From contig NZ_VLKH01000010.1 of assembly GCF_007830175.1 (NCBI RefSeq), positions 62,001 to 126,000 of the forward strand: 64,000 bases of DNA, given 5' to 3'. Made by a program: the position numbers and the translations under genes. This stretch comes from Sedimentibacter saalensis (GTDB lineage: Bacteria > Bacillota > Clostridia > Tissierellales > Sedimentibacteraceae). Positions within the stretch are counted from its first letter, which is position 1. The number at the start of each line of letters is the position of its first letter. Under the pieces are notes generated by a model. The model did no database searches, was not told the DNA's origin, and saw nothing but the letters and a program-made list of their open reading frames with translations. This document shows positions 16,303-25,072 of the stretch, piece by piece.

Positions 16303-16803
16303 TTAGAATGATTTATCAAATGCTAATTTTCCACTCCCCTGAAAAATAATGACTCCGCAATTTTCATAACCATTCTTTTTTAAAATATGCTGCATACGTT
16401 CATTCGGGAAATCTGTATCTATTCTAATATTTCTAATACTATTTTGAATGCACATCTCTTCTATCAGCTTAAACGTTATTCCCGCCAGCCCCATTCCTCT
16501 AAAATTCTTATTAAATGCCATTCGATGAACAACTGCATATGGTTCTTCTGTTCTCCATTTTCCTTGAATATCCTCATATGCTGGTTCGCCATCATAGTCT
16601 ATGCACATATATCCAGCAATTACACCGTCAACTTTTACGACATATCCCTTTTTATTTTTTATATCATTGTAGATTGTATCCTTATTAGGATAATCATCTG
16701 TCCACTGAACAAAGCCTTGCTCTTTCTGAAAATCTCTTCCTGCATTGATAATTTGATTGCATATTTCCCAATCTTCAAGCTGTGCAAATTCAAGTGTATT
16801 CAT
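16303..16803 (-). CDS. GNAT family N-acetyltransferase
   Basis: 166 residues with a GNAT fold. GYVVKVDGVIAGYMCIDYDG (54-73) is strands 2-4. VHRMAFNKNFRGMGLAGITF near 92 holds motif A, with RGMGLA as the acetyl-CoA pyrophosphate loop, and NIRIDTDFPNERMQHILKKNGYENCG near 127 is motif B. The substrate is unknown; similar clostridial proteins act on amino acids or small amines. It is monocistronic. Confidence 0.9.
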   Translation of the reverse strand: MNTLEFAQLEDWEICNQIINAGRDFQKEQGFVQWTDDYPNKDTIYNDIKNKKGYVVKVDGVIAGYMCIDYDGEPAYEDIQGKWRTEEPYAVVHRMAFNKNFRGMGLAGITFKLIEEMCIQNSIRNIRIDTDFPNERMQHILKKNGYENCGVIIFQGSGKLAFDKSF

Positions 16804-16868
16804 GTCCTCTCCCTATATAATATCGATTTTTCTTTGATTATATCATACTTAAAATAAAGTAAAAACAA

Positions 16869-17125
16869 TTAATCATATTTAGATGCTCCCTCTTTTCCTT
16901 TAGCGCTAATATAAAAACTATCAACAAAGTACTGAGAATAATCTTTACTGAATTTTGAAATGTCTTCTTTAATTTTCCATTACATTTTATCTTTTTTAGT
17001 AAACCCTACAATTACAAAGAATGCAGAATCTGTATCCGTTCCTTTTAAATATTCAAGTATCTGTTTACAAAAATTACTTTTCAAAGCTGAATTCGAGGCT
17101 AACTTAAACTTTCTTTAATACCATG
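16869..17125 (-). pseudogene. Interrupted open frame, probable gene remnant
   Basis: One frame reads KQILEYLKGTDTDSAFFVIV, then GFTKKDKM, a TAA stop, then WKIKEDISKFSKDYSQYFVD and ends ISAKGKEGASKYD. Composition and length on both sides of the stop look like coding sequence. There is no start or ribosome site at its head. The family is not recognised. Confidence 0.4.
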
Positions 17126-17317
17126 TACTGTCATAATAGTATAATTTTTTTGATAACGTTTATACTTTTATATTGTATTCTATTGACTTTACATTTAAAC
17201 TTTTTTATAATATTATATATAATACGGTCATATTTAATATAACTTCATCAATTTTTACATTCAGAGGTCTTTATATGCCATAAACCCTTATTTCCATTAA
17301 AAAAAAGAACGGAAATT

Positions 17318-17530
17318 ATGGATATTATACGGACACAGGTCAAGGCTTTGTCCCGTTCTGAAATTATTGAACTTTCTGAAAAACGTTACTGGAAGAAAAT
17401 CTCTATTCATATTCTATTGAACAGTTTATTGAAAAAAGGGGCAATCAAAGTAGAAGGTTTCGTAAAAACAGGAAAAAATTTTGGAAGAACCTATTCATCA
17501 GCAATAACACAAGTAGAATATCTGTTTTGA
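17318..17530 (+). pseudogene. BlaI/MecI-type repressor fragment
   Basis: 70 residues like the winged-HTH part of BlaI/MecI/CopY repressors: IMDIIRTQVKALSRSEIIEL, then RYWKKISIHILLNSLLKKGA and GRTYSSAITQVEYL. The first-helix residues before the ATG are partly readable upstream (a TEI tripeptide in frame). The C-terminal dimerisation helix with the protease-cleavage site is absent; full-length proteins have about 120 residues. No BlaR-type sensor lies nearby, and it is probably nonfunctional. Confidence 0.55.
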
Positions 17531-17540
17531 CTTCAATCTA

Positions 17541-17684
17541 CAGTGGTGTGACACGAACGTACTGGGAAAGCAGTTCAACCTGCATAAGACGAACATTGCG
17601 AATGAAGAGCTGGTTGGCAGACTTTATATGACGCGAAGTCCAAGGAAGCGACTGCCTGACCGATTGCTCTCTACATTCCAATAG
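17541..17684 (+). other. Unidentified coding-like remnant with higher GC
   Basis: An open 47-codon stretch without a start reads QWCDTNVLGKQFNLHKTNIA and continues ELVGRLYMTRSPRKR to a TAG. Its base composition is clearly richer in G and C than its surroundings, which suggests recent transfer. No family recognised. Confidence 0.3.
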
Positions 17685-17768
17685 CTTAAGCAACAAGAAG
17701 GCATATGGACATGGCTGACTTGTCTGTACCGTATCCTATAAAATTAATGTAATAGGAGGCAATATTAT

Positions 17769-18374
17769 ATGAAAAAGCAAATATTCGTTATCATTTTGTT
17801 TGCAACAGTACTTTTGGTTTCATCGTGTACTAAGACTGTGGAGACTTATGTGTTTCCCATTAACAGAGAAACCGTAGAGAATGTGGTACGCGATAAAAAT
17901 TCGAATTGGACCATTACTGATGAACAAAACAAAGAGTATCAAACTTCATTTGTTATAAAGGATAGAAAAGACGAACCCGGACGGATTGATACAGGCATCA
18001 CGGCTACCATTGATTCAATCGGTAATGAAGAAGAAAGATATCTAACAGTTCAAGTTATGTACCCTAATGATTATTCTGTTGAACAAATTCAAGAAGAGCA
18101 AGTTCAGAATTTACCTTTGTTATTTGACATTGCATCAGAGATATATGGAAATATCGATTCAAAAGCCTTGTATGATGAATTTTTAAAGCATTTAGATGGC
18201 AACGAAAATTATGAAATTAAAGGTGTTCAGTGGAATCATGAGGTAAATGGCAACCATGTGTTTATTAAAATGACACCACTTAACAATGGGATAATGTATA
18301 GAAAGTGTGCCGTTTTCATAATGAATGAAGCATCATATGAAAAATTTATGGACGGATTAACTCTAAATCAATAG
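17769..18374 (+). CDS. Secreted lipoprotein of unknown function
   Basis: 201 residues. The signal peptide MKKQIFVIILFATVLLVSSC has a lipobox LVSSC with Cys20 as anchor. The mature part is a soluble alpha/beta domain without recognised motifs; acidic and tyrosine-rich stretches (EEERYLTVQVMYPND near 91) suggest a small ligand- or wall-associated domain. AGGAGG lies eleven bases before the ATG, and a terminator follows the stop. It stands alone, next to the mobile-element remnants. Confidence 0.75.
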   Translation: MKKQIFVIILFATVLLVSSCTKTVETYVFPINRETVENVVRDKNSNWTITDEQNKEYQTSFVIKDRKDEPGRIDTGITATIDSIGNEEERYLTVQVMYPNDYSVEQIQEEQVQNLPLLFDIASEIYGNIDSKALYDEFLKHLDGNENYEIKGVQWNHEVNGNHVFIKMTPLNNGIMYRKCAVFIMNEASYEKFMDGLTLNQ

Positions 18375-18424
18375 AATTTTAGTTACATTAAGTACATTAC
18401 TATGCGAAAATGATATGATATATA

Positions 18425-18465
18425 AAAACCACCTAAAGGTTCATAATTACTTTAGATGGTTTTTT
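18425..18465 (+). terminator. Rho-independent terminator of the lipoprotein gene
   Basis: AAAACCACCTAAAG pairs with CTTTAGATGGTTTT with one mismatch and is followed by T's. It lies 50 bp after the stop. Confidence 0.75.
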
Positions 18466-18600
18466 ATGTGATTATGCATAAATCTTGTAACCTTATTTTA
18501 TTTACAAAAACTATAAAAAACCTAATTCAACCCTGGAACTTCCAGTTCCTTCTATTGCTTCACATCAAAAAACAAAACCCCTATTTTTTGTATCGTAAGG

Positions 18601-19239
18601 CTAATATCCTAAACTTTCTCCAACAATTATTACTTTAATTCGTCCTTTAAACACTGACCCACTTGTAATTACAAGCTGATTACAGCTATCTTCCGCTACT
18701 TTAGAAAGATCATCAAAATTTGAGTAGTCCTTCTTAAATGCCAGACATATCATTTGTGCAGCATAGTTTTTCACTCGAAGTATAGCTGCCTCTAAATTTG
18801 GCTCCACCTTATTGATTCCTGCTATTACTATGACATTTTTCGGTCCAAAAATAAGTGGGGCTACCCTATTGCCAATGCCGTCTGCATTTACCATCTCACC
18901 TGTAGCTGATATAGCGTTAGAACTCATTAAAAAGTAATCAGCACTTAATGCTTGGTGGGCAATTTTCTCCATAGCACTAGCACCTTGTGCTTGTGCGTCT
19001 TTAGGGTCTAAAAAATTGTATCCTTCGCTTTTTAATGCAGCACGCAAACCAATTTCATCAAGTGTAACAGAACTTCCGCAGGAAACTAGACTTTCTTTAG
19101 GAATCATCTCAAGAACTTTTTTAAGAGCCTCTTCTTTTGACGCGCAATAAAGTCCTTCCATATTCCTTTTTTTAAACTCCTCAATCAGCTTCTGTGCCAA
19201 TAAAGCGTTATAACATTCTTTTGTATTAATAGTATTCAT
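18601..19239 (-). CDS. LUD-domain protein (LutC/YkgG-like)
   Basis: 212 residues of the LUD (DUF162) family, related to the LutC subunit of lactate oxidation. VSCGSSVTLDEIG near 53, SADYFLMSSNAISATGEMVN near 97 and IFGPKNVIVIAGINKVEPNL near 128 are the conserved blocks of the stand-alone clostridial form. It is not linked to LutA or LutB genes, so it probably does not work in the Lut complex, and its reaction is unknown. GGGAGG lies nine bases before the ATG. It is 114 bp downstream of trpS on the same strand. Confidence 0.85.
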   Translation of the reverse strand: MNTINTKECYNALLAQKLIEEFKKRNMEGLYCASKEEALKKVLEMIPKESLVSCGSSVTLDEIGLRAALKSEGYNFLDPKDAQAQGASAMEKIAHQALSADYFLMSSNAISATGEMVNADGIGNRVAPLIFGPKNVIVIAGINKVEPNLEAAILRVKNYAAQMICLAFKKDYSNFDDLSKVAEDSCNQLVITSGSVFKGRIKVIIVGESLGY

Positions 19240-19353
19240 AATCTATTCCTCCCATATCCTTTTAGAACATTTTAGCAGAAGGACAAAAAAATGAATAGTC
19301 TTTATCTTCATTCAAAAGTCTGTTATAATTAAAGTAGGGAGAAAGTCATGATG

Positions 19354-20343
19354 TTATATATGGATACTCATAGCCTTTTTAATAACATCAACAGTTTCAT
19401 TTCCAATCATGTTTGCTTTCTGGCTGCCAGTAAGTATAATATCCCGAACTTCTTTAATATTTTCTTCATAATAAGCTCTTCTTTCTCTGAATGGCTCAAG
19501 GAGCTGATTTATCTTTTTTGACAAATCATTTTTACAAGCTACACAACCAATGCTGGCGTTTTTGCACATTTCACAAATATTATTGTATTCTTCATGATTA
19601 AATGCCTTATGGTATTTACTTATTGTACATATTTCTGGATTCCCCTTATCTTTCACGCTTATCCTATTTTTATCAGTTACTGCTGATTTTACCTTTTTAT
19701 TTACTTCTTCAACAGTATCTGATAAATATATTGCATTACCAAGGCTTTTACCCATCTTAGAATTCCCATCCATACCAATGAGTCGAGGCGTTTCACTGAT
19801 TAAGGCTTGTGGTTCTTTGATTATAACTCTGCCATTACCATATAAATCATTAAACCTTCTCACGATTTTTCTTCCTAGTTCTATGTGAGGAATCTGATCT
19901 TCGCCAACTGGAACTAAATCAGCATTGCAGAAAGTTATGTCTGCTGTTTGACTGACAGGATATCCTAAAAAACCATAGCTTAAGTCATCGTACCCATATT
20001 GCTTTGCCTCAGTCTTTATAGTCGGATTATGACGCAATGAATTTACAGAGACAAGCATTGAATAGAACACTGTTAATTCTGCAATTGCACTGATTTTAGA
20101 TTGCAAGAAAATTGTTACCTTATTGGGGTCTAATCCCACTGATAAATTGTCGATTGCTACATCGTAGATACCTTTGTTAATTAACTCTGGTTGTTCAAAA
20201 TGCGTTGTTAACGCCTGTATATCTGCTAAAATAATGAATGTATCATATTCATCTTGTAATTTTACTCTGTTTTGAAGACTTCCTACATAATGTCCCAAGT
20301 GTAACTTCCCCGTTGTCCTGTCACCTGTTAAAATTCTTTTCAT
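19354..20343 (-). CDS. trpS: Tryptophanyl-tRNA synthetase with a four-cysteine (Fe-S type) motif
   Basis: Charges tRNA-Trp with tryptophan in the cytosol; 329 residues, normal for bacterial class Ic enzymes. KLHLGHY (13-19) is the HIGH motif and KMGKS (196-200) the KMSKS loop. Residues 239-270 carry Cys239, Cys257, Cys260, Cys267 and Cys270. Cys239-x20-Cys260-x6-Cys267-x2-Cys270 closely follows the C-x22-C-x6-C-x2-C motif that binds a [4Fe-4S] cluster in the Thermotoga maritima enzyme. The start ATG follows AGGAGG. A T-box leader with a UGG specifier lies directly upstream, which confirms tryptophan specificity. Confidence 0.96.
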   Translation of the reverse strand: MKRILTGDRTTGKLHLGHYVGSLQNRVKLQDEYDTFIILADIQALTTHFEQPELINKGIYDVAIDNLSVGLDPNKVTIFLQSKISAIAELTVFYSMLVSVNSLRHNPTIKTEAKQYGYDDLSYGFLGYPVSQTADITFCNADLVPVGEDQIPHIELGRKIVRRFNDLYGNGRVIIKEPQALISETPRLIGMDGNSKMGKSLGNAIYLSDTVEEVNKKVKSAVTDKNRISVKDKGNPEICTISKYHKAFNHEEYNNICEMCKNASIGCVACKNDLSKKINQLLEPFRERRAYYEENIKEVRDIILTGSQKANMIGNETVDVIKKAMSIHI

Positions 20344-20404
20344 ATTAAAATCCTCCTACAATTTTTTAGAATGAACCTCATCATTCATAAATTATTTAAT
20401 AAAA

Positions 20405-20436
20405 CAAAAAAACTCCTATCCCAAAGGGACAGAAGT
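20405..20436 (-). terminator. Terminator arm of the trpS T-box
   Basis: ACTTCTGTCCC and GGGATAGGAGT form the stem around TTT (two G-U pairs) and are followed by seven T's on the minus strand. Confidence 0.85.
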
Positions 20437-20646
20437 CTATTATCTGTTTTGCCACCCAAATAGCAAGTTTCACATACCATCATATGCTTCCATCATAACG
20501 GTTAGGATTTCCGTCAACGCCTACTCGCACACTTTCGGGTTGCCCTCATGAGCCCATTCAACATAAATTTAATGCTATATTCCCACCTACAATAGCTCTC
20601 TGGAATTAATTTAATATGTTTACTACTCTCATTCAACGGTTTATAT
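20405..20646 (-). promoter_or_regulatory. Tryptophan-specific T-box riboswitch
   Basis: Leader RNA of trpS that reads tRNA-Trp charging. In transcript order: GAGAGTAGTAA and AGAGAGC open stem I; GAATGGGCTCATGAG contains the specifier codon UGG (template 20554-20556); TTTGGGTGGCA (T-box around 20450-20460) carries UGGC, which matches the GCCA end of tRNA-Trp; and the competing terminator at 20412-20436 ends in T7. Uncharged tRNA-Trp should favour the antiterminator and allow trpS expression. Confidence 0.9.
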
Positions 20647-20654
20647 TTTATTAC

Positions 20655-20683
20655 ATAATATGTCTCTAAAAAATATTTGTCAA
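20655..20683 (-). promoter_or_regulatory. Promoter of the trpS leader
   Basis: On the minus strand TTGACA, 17 bp, TATTAT. The predicted start falls at the head of the T-box leader. Confidence 0.8.
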
Positions 20684-20747
20684 GTCAAAAAAATTCTTTT
20701 TTCTCCTTATTGAATGTTAAAAAAAGAGTATTTTGTGTTTATAAAAA

Positions 20748-22094
20748 TCAAACTTTTAATTTTGCTAGAACAAATCTAAACCAAATAAATAATATTATTC
20801 CTTTTAGTATTGAGGAAATACTGATGCTCCACCAAACACCGGATAATCCTAATACCGTAGAACTCAGTATAAGTGCAAATGGAATTCTTAATACATTTAA
20901 CACTACACCGTTAACGGTTGGCTGTAATGTTTTACCCAGACCATTAAAAGCTCCTATCGTTCCAATTTCAACACACATGAAAAATTGCGACAATCCTAAA
21001 ATTCTTAAATATATAACACCTTCATTTATGGCAATGGGATCATTAGGTACAAATATTGCAAACAAGAATTTAGCAGCAAATATCAGCAGCAAAGATGTAA
21101 ATATACCGATACTGCCTAAAATTTGTATACCCTGCTTATAGACTTCCTTAATCCGTTCAAGCTTTTTAGCCCCATAGTTTTGTCCAACAAATGCTGATAT
21201 TGATGATGAAAATCCTTCGGATGTCATCCAGGAAATAGATTCTATTTGAGAACCTATGCTTTGTACAGCTACAGCCACAGGACCAAATTGTGCAATTATT
21301 TTGGTAAGAATCATGTTAATTACAGCATGTAATCCTGTTTGCAAAAATGGAGGAAAACCTAGCTTCATAATACTTTTTACAATTTGCATATCTGGTTTTG
21401 AAAGTAATGATACGTGAGAATAAATATTATTAAAAGCTTTACCCAAAATTACAAATAATATTGTAACAACAAATTGAGACATTATAGTTGCTAAAGCTGC
21501 TCCCTTTATGCCCAATTGAGGTAAGGGTCCAACACCAAATATTAACAGCGGGTCAAGTATAATGTTGGCAACTAATCCTATAGTATTTATTTTAAATGGA
21601 GTAATGCTGTTTCCGGTGCTGTTAAGTGCAGCTGAAAAAATCGGATTTAGAAAATGAAAAATTATTCCTATTGATATTATAGTCAAATATTCTATTGCCA
21701 TTTGAATTACGTTAGAATCTTGTAAATTGAAAAAACCTATAATATTATGCCTAAATGAAAATAGAAACAAAGAATACAATAAAGCTATGAATATATCCAA
21801 CTGAAATCCATTGGTAATATATTTTTTAGCACTTTCAGAATCATTGCGTCCAATATATTGAGCTACATTAACGCCTACTCCCACCTGTGTAATCATTACT
21901 AAGGATGATCCAAACCATAAGAAAAAGCCGGCTGTTCCTGCTGCAGCAACTGCTCCTGTGCTCAATCTCCCAAGCCACATAATATCAGTTAAATTGTATG
22001 CCATATGTATAAATGATGTGCCCATGATTGGCAAAGCAAGTTTAACTAATGTACTGCGTATTTTACCTTCTTTTAAATCCAAATTTTTACTCAT
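20748..22094 (-). CDS. MATE-family multidrug/Na+ efflux transporter
   Basis: 448 residues with twelve predicted membrane helices in two MatE repeats. The first begins LVKLALPIMGTSFIHMAYNLTD (17-38) and the second IMKLGFPPFLQTGLHAVINM near 235, each carrying the family's conserved Gly-Pro kink. It exports cationic drugs or metabolites against Na+ or H+. It is monocistronic, with a weak ribosome site (ACGGA). The gene is convergent with none, and its 3' end lies next to the promoter of trpS. The substrate cannot be predicted. Confidence 0.92.
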   Translation of the reverse strand: MSKNLDLKEGKIRSTLVKLALPIMGTSFIHMAYNLTDIMWLGRLSTGAVAAAGTAGFFLWFGSSLVMITQVGVGVNVAQYIGRNDSESAKKYITNGFQLDIFIALLYSLFLFSFRHNIIGFFNLQDSNVIQMAIEYLTIISIGIIFHFLNPIFSAALNSTGNSITPFKINTIGLVANIILDPLLIFGVGPLPQLGIKGAALATIMSQFVVTILFVILGKAFNNIYSHVSLLSKPDMQIVKSIMKLGFPPFLQTGLHAVINMILTKIIAQFGPVAVAVQSIGSQIESISWMTSEGFSSSISAFVGQNYGAKKLERIKEVYKQGIQILGSIGIFTSLLLIFAAKFLFAIFVPNDPIAINEGVIYLRILGLSQFFMCVEIGTIGAFNGLGKTLQPTVNGVVLNVLRIPFALILSSTVLGLSGVWWSISISSILKGIILFIWFRFVLAKLKV

Positions 22095-22420
22095 ATGCTA
22101 TATCCGTTCTAATTATATTCACTTATCAAGTCTAACTGAAAGCATACATATTTACAAGTTAAATAATTATAAATTTTTAATTCAACAAATTTATTCAAAA
22201 TTATGTTTCTAATATATAATATCTCTAATGTTTTAATACTCTCCCAAATTCATAATCTAACTTTTTTATGGTTAATGCACCCTTTGTTTTTCACTTACAT
22301 TGAATATATAACTCTTAAAATAAGAGCTTCCTACAATTATACAAATCATAGAAGGCTCTTATTTTACAATTTAGATGCTTTTTACATACCTGGAGTACGC
22401 TTTAAATTTACCGAACCTAG
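22095..22420. other. Spacer between the MATE and M20D genes
   Basis: AT-rich leader of the MATE gene. Apart from the terminator at 22317-22365 I see nothing in it. Confidence 0.5.
22317..22365 (-). terminator. Terminator of the M20D hydrolase gene
   Basis: AAAATAAGAGC and GCTCTTATTTT pair perfectly across a 27-base loop that can itself fold. It lies about 55 bp after the stop on the minus strand. Confidence 0.6.
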
Positions 22421-23581
22421 TTATGGCAGACGCACCTTTATTAGCTCTGCAAAAAATTCCGCTCCAGTCAATAATACATCATCGTTATAATCGTACTGGG
22501 AATTGTGAAGCGGAATATTTTTAGAAACTTCTGTACTTTTTCCACTTCCGAGGAATAAGAAACATCCAGGTACATATTTTAAGAAATTGCCAAAGTCTTC
22601 TGATGCCATCCAAGGCTCGCAATTTGTATTGACCTTGTCTTCTCCCACAACATTTTTAGCAACTTTTACAACCACATCCACGCATTTTTCCCAATTAATT
22701 GTAGGTGCAAACTCATGAGTATACTCAAATTCACATTCTGCACCATTCATCTGACAAATCCCTTCGCTGATGCTTCTCATTCTTGTTTCAATCAGTTCTT
22801 GAACTTCGGTTGAAAAGCTTCTTGTATCTCCTGAAATCTCAACATTTGAAGGTATGGCATTATGAACGCCATCAGTATGCAGCTCAGTACATGATATAAC
22901 TGCCTGATTTAAAGGATTAACATTACGAGATACTATGGTCTGCAATGATACTATTATCTGAGCAGCTGTTACAAGCGGGTCTATTCCCACATGAGGACTC
23001 GAAGCATGGGAGCCCTTACCTTTTATTTTAATAACAAAATTATCTTCGCTTGCCAGTATTCCAAGCGGACGCGTGTGAATTGTGCCTTCGGGAAGAAATG
23101 GCATATTGTGAAGGCCATATATTTCATCTACCGTGAATTTTTCAAAAAACCCATCATCAATCATTGCTTGTGCACCTTTTCCAGGTTCCTCAGCAGGTTG
23201 GAATATCAATCTTACTGTTCCGTTGAAATTTTTTCTTTCTGAAAGCAATTTTGCTGCTCCCAGCAATGTAGCAGTATGTCCATCATGACCGCATGCGTGC
23301 ATTTTGCCACAGTTCTTGGAGGCATATGGTATTTCTCCTTTTTCCGTCATGTTGATTGCATCCATATCAGCTCTAAGTCCTATAACGCCTGTACCATCTC
23401 CAACTTTTAAGCTTGCAACAACACCTGTCTTTCCGATTCCTGTTTCAACTTCATAACCCATTACTATTAATTTTTCTGCAACAAACTTTGCTGTATTTTC
23501 CTCTTGAAAAGCTGATTCTGGATTTTGGTGTAAATAGTGTCTCCATTCAACCAATTGATTTATTAATTCTAAATTATTCAC
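22421..23581 (-). CDS. M20D amidohydrolase (hippurate hydrolase/IAA-amino acid hydrolase type)
   Basis: 386 residues, metal-dependent, cleaving N-acyl amino acids in the cytosol. MHACGHDGHTATLLG near 94 holds the Cys and His metal ligands; IFQPAEEPGKGA near 131 the catalytic Glu pair; GLHNMPFLPEGTI the next His; a dimerisation domain follows at about 180-295 (KGKGSHASSPH); and MASEDFG and PLHNSQYDYND supply the last ligands. It is separated by 141 bp from the second M20 enzyme on the same strand and is probably part of an acyl- or carbamoyl-amino acid salvage pair. Confidence 0.92.
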   Translation of the reverse strand: MNNLELINQLVEWRHYLHQNPESAFQEENTAKFVAEKLIVMGYEVETGIGKTGVVASLKVGDGTGVIGLRADMDAINMTEKGEIPYASKNCGKMHACGHDGHTATLLGAAKLLSERKNFNGTVRLIFQPAEEPGKGAQAMIDDGFFEKFTVDEIYGLHNMPFLPEGTIHTRPLGILASEDNFVIKIKGKGSHASSPHVGIDPLVTAAQIIVSLQTIVSRNVNPLNQAVISCTELHTDGVHNAIPSNVEISGDTRSFSTEVQELIETRMRSISEGICQMNGAECEFEYTHEFAPTINWEKCVDVVVKVAKNVVGEDKVNTNCEPWMASEDFGNFLKYVPGCFLFLGSGKSTEVSKNIPLHNSQYDYNDDVLLTGAEFFAELIKVRLP

Positions 23582-23722
23582 AACAGTCCTCCTTTATTAT
23601 TTTACTTAATTCCATTTCACAAATCAACTTTTGTAATATCTGAATCATAGTTTCATATAGATTTTATCGTCTTATATAAATTACTATACATGCAGATTAA
23701 AACCTATGACTGTCTCTTTAAT

Positions 23723-24955
23723 TTATTTGAATTCCGCCAGCTTCACAATTACATCCATCAATACATTTGCTCCGGCTACTAAATCAGGTACCGGTGTGAA
23801 TTCCTTAGGATTATGGCTGATACCATTCACGCTTGGAACAAAAATCATAGCAGTAGGACAAATGCGTGCCATCATCTGGGCATCCTGACCAGCTCCGGAA
23901 GTCATTCGTCTGCATTGCAGATTGTGCTGTCTTGCTGCATCTTCAACCAGTCTTACTATATTTTCATCGAAAATAACAGGCTCAAAACGTACTAATCTTT
24001 CTGTAGAAATATTAACATTTTTGCTGATTTCAATCTCCTTCAGATAGTCTGCAAGTGCAGCTTCTTCTTTCTTTAATATTTCCTCATTAGGATTGCGCAA
24101 ATCTACTGTAAATGTAGCTTTAGAGGGTATAACATTTATAGCATTTGGTTCAAATGCAATACATCCAACTGTTGCAACAGAATTTGAGCTGTTTGCCATA
24201 TCACACACAAAACTTATCACCTTGGCTGCTGCATGCCCTGCATCTTTACGCATAGCCATAGGTGTTGTTCCAGCGTGATTTGCAACTCCTTCGATTGTAA
24301 TGCGCTGCCAGGAAATTCCTTGAAGATTTTCAACTGCTCCAATAGGCATTTTCATGCTGTCTAGTATTGGTCCTTGCTCTATGTGAAGTTCTATAAAAGA
24401 ATGAGGTTTTAAAAATCCAGGTTCTTCCGGACCATAATATCCAATCCTCTTTAACTCTTCACCAAGCACTGTACCGTCTGTTCCAACAGTCGCAAGTGCT
24501 TCATCTGATGATAGATCTCCTGCATACACCAAGGAACCCATCATGTCAGGTGCATAGCGCACACCTTCTTCATTTGTGAAGACCCCTACTGCAATTGGTC
24601 TGGAGGAAACAAACCCATTACTACGCAATGTATTAATCACTTCAATTCCAGCAACAACACCATAACAGCCATCGTAAATTCCTGCATTTATAACAGTGTC
24701 AATATGTGACCCAGTCATGACAGGAGCTTGCCCTTCATTTTCATGGTTGCTCCAAATACCAAATATGTTTCCTATGCGATCAATTTTAACTTCTAAACCA
24801 GCTTCCTTCATCCATGCCACCACTGCATCACGTCCTGCTTTATCTGCATCAGAGACTGCTAACCTTGTCAGCTTGTCTGCCTCACGACCGGTTTGGCCAA
24901 GCTTCTTAAGATGGCTTAGAAAACGCTCTTCATTTATTGATAGTTTTATGCTCAC
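23723..24955 (-). CDS. M20 family N-carbamoyl amino acid/allantoate amidohydrolase
   Basis: 410 residues of the HyuC/AllC/beta-ureidopropionase group, which hydrolyse N-carbamoyl compounds to amine, CO2 and ammonia using two metals. TGSHIDTVINAGIYDGCYGVVAG near 82 gives the first His and bridging Asp, FTNEEGVRYAPDMMGS near 130 the catalytic and metal Glu, LHIEQGPILD near 197 the next His, and the dimer domain shows GVANHAGTTPMAMRKDA near 226. PSVNGISHNPKEFT near 380 has the last His. It is divergent from an AraC regulator with a palindromic operator, which likely controls it. A paralogue is in the hydantoin cluster (41049-42245). Confidence 0.92.
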   Translation of the reverse strand: MSIKLSINEERFLSHLKKLGQTGREADKLTRLAVSDADKAGRDAVVAWMKEAGLEVKIDRIGNIFGIWSNHENEGQAPVMTGSHIDTVINAGIYDGCYGVVAGIEVINTLRSNGFVSSRPIAVGVFTNEEGVRYAPDMMGSLVYAGDLSSDEALATVGTDGTVLGEELKRIGYYGPEEPGFLKPHSFIELHIEQGPILDSMKMPIGAVENLQGISWQRITIEGVANHAGTTPMAMRKDAGHAAAKVISFVCDMANSSNSVATVGCIAFEPNAINVIPSKATFTVDLRNPNEEILKKEEAALADYLKEIEISKNVNISTERLVRFEPVIFDENIVRLVEDAARQHNLQCRRMTSGAGQDAQMMARICPTAMIFVPSVNGISHNPKEFTPVPDLVAGANVLMDVIVKLAEFK

Positions 24956-24997
24956 TAAAGTATCTCCTCTTTATTTATAATCTACAATATAATTATA

Positions 24998-25024
24998 TTG
25001 ACAAAATACTGTACAGTATATAAT
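24998..25024 (+). promoter_or_regulatory. Promoter of the AraC-type gene
   Basis: TTGACA at 24998-25003 and TATAAT at 25019-25024 (15-bp spacing; a 17-bp alternative is TAATAA). It overlaps the first codons of the longest open frame, showing that the true start lies downstream. Confidence 0.6.
25007..25020. promoter_or_regulatory. 14-bp palindrome, candidate operator
   Basis: ATACTGTACAGTAT is a perfect palindrome placed between the -35 and -10 boxes, in the 42-bp space between the hydrolase start and the regulator. A protein bound here would block the regulator's promoter and could act on both genes. Confidence 0.55.
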
Positions 25025-25072
25025 AATGTGACTATAAAATATCGTTATTTTGATTTTATACGAGGTGATAAT

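Noticed and set aside
24998..25072. First 25 codons of the AraC frame
   Set aside because: They cover the TTGACA/TATAAT promoter and have no ribosome site; GAGGTG supports TTG 25073.
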